Below are positions 38,189 through 38,724 of a stretch of 38,724 bases of DNA, one piece after another (the stretch's first letter is position 1; every line of letters begins with the position of its first letter). The position numbers were made by a program, and so were the translations under genes. The notes beneath the pieces were generated by a model that saw nothing but the letters and a program-made list of their open reading frames with translations, did no database searches and had not been told where the DNA came from. Location: IMG/VR virus record IMGVR_UViG_3300027759_000191, positions 1 through 38,724 of that record, one strand, 5' to 3'. This DNA comes from a virus.

Positions 38189-38724
38189 GGCTGCATTCCT
38201 TGGGGTGGTATGGGTTGTTCAGGAGGCATCATCTCAGGTTGCATCGGCGCAAGCGCTTCGGGCGGTACTTGTATAGGTTCACGTTGTAATTCGTTACCAA
38301 CCAAGTCGCCTGTATCTAAAGCCGCAGCAATAGTACCCATCACAATGTCTTGAACTTGTTCGGGGGTCATGCCTGCTTGAACCGCGCTAATACGTTGGGT
38401 TTCAGCTTGGTATGCTTTAATTTCAGCTTCAAAATTCTTACGTTCTAAGTCTTGAACTTCAACCGATTTTTGAAAATTCTGCATCATTTGAGCCATTTGG
38501 TCTAGTTCGGCTCCCATTGCTTGCATTTGCTGTTCAGCAGCTTGCAAAGCAGGGTCTTTATCGCCATCTTCTAACAGTTTTGGATCAATTGTTTTAGCTA
38601 AACGGGCAGCCAGTTCTTCTGAACCAGGCCAATCCATGTTTTTAACAAACAAATCGCCTGCAACTGACCACAACTGTGGGTTGCCTTGCAAAATTTGACT
38701 CATTGCGTCCATTGCTTCTTGACG
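38185..38724 (-). CDS. Portal protein, P22 gp1-like (C-terminal part, joined to 1-1859)
   Basis: This is the C-terminal third of the portal frame that begins at 1859 and passes through the circular join. An internal ATG at 38712 is not the real start. The segment contains a long helical, Gln/Glu/Met-rich stretch (predicted barrel or coiled coil) and ends in a Pro/Met/Gln-rich tail, as in P22-type portals. The stop TGA overlaps the ATG of the next gene (ATGA at 38185-38188). At 38691 the Leu codon reads TTG, whereas the duplicate copy at 128 reads CTG, so the difference is silent. Confidence 0.88.
   Translation of the reverse strand, partial: RQEAMDAMSQILQGNPQLWSVAGDLFVKNMDWPGSEELAARLAKTIDPKLLEDGDKDPALQAAEQQMQAMGAELDQMAQMMQNFQKSVEVQDLERKNFEAEIKAYQAETQRISAVQAGMTPEQVQDIVMGTIAAALDTGDLVGNELQREPIQVPPEALAPMQPEMMPPEQPIPPQGMQP
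38564..38724. repeat. Terminal overlap of the contig, right copy
   Basis: Second copy of the 161-bp overlap (160 of 161 identical to 1-161). The single difference is a synonymous Leu codon change in the portal gene, which fits either a sequencing error or variation in the phage population. Confidence 0.9.

Noticed and set aside
1-38724. Integrase, repressor, attachment site, transposon or tRNA gene
   Set aside because: I looked for tyrosine or serine recombinase motifs, repressor-like genes, insertion-sequence ends and tRNA cloverleaf features and saw none that can be supported.

Overview
The window is essentially one complete genome of a tailed, short-tailed (podovirus-type) double-stranded DNA phage. 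Positions 1-161 repeat positions 38564-38724 with a single mismatch (128 G versus 38691 A), so the contig closes into a circle of about 38,563 bp. The portal gene runs across the join and reads in frame through it. No integrase, excisionase, CI/Cro-type repressor, tRNA, rRNA or CRISPR array was recognised, so a lytic life style is the simplest reading. The virion genes follow the phage P22 plan in sequence, length and order. The Gram-negative host type is supported by an Rz/Rz1 spanin pair; a freshwater betaproteobacterium with mid-range GC is only a guess from composition and gene flavour.

Layout. (1) A long leftward late block starts at terS (4473), crosses the join and ends at a terminator at 19464-19489, about 23.6 kb: terS, terL, three tiny basic proteins, portal, a tail-gene block (DUF5856-like protein, several small structural proteins, two large tail proteins, a tail assembly protein), scaffold, coat, three small virion proteins, gp4-like, gp10-like, a tail-needle-position protein, gp14-position protein and three ejection proteins. 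(2) A second leftward block, 19412 to 16292, has its own promoter: metallophosphoesterase, SprT-like zinc peptidase, small proteins, holin, Rz with a fully nested Rz1, and a GH19 endolysin. (3) A rightward early block, 5242-7455, holds small proteins plus a shortened beta-sliding-clamp homologue. It is driven from a 768-bp non-coding region full of 8-bp direct repeats and palindromes. (4) A replication/nuclease region, 7501-16305, is arranged as two divergent arms around a 72-bp promoter-operator. The left arm has a DUF2800 Fe-S nuclease, an unknown protein, a family A DNA polymerase with proofreading and a primase-helicase. The right arm has a VRR-NUC nuclease, an SNF2 helicase and six very small proteins.

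How it fits together. After entry the rightward early genes and the two replication arms would make the phage's own polymerase, primase-helicase, nucleases and possibly a clamp. The late block then builds a P22-like procapsid, headful packages it and adds the gp4/gp10 neck, tail needle, fibres/spike and ejection proteins. The lysis block opens the inner membrane, wall and outer membrane. The most unusual items are the truncated clamp, the repeat-rich intergenic region, a repeated hairpin-plus-ribosome-binding leader in the early operon, and the tail genes placed between portal and scaffold.
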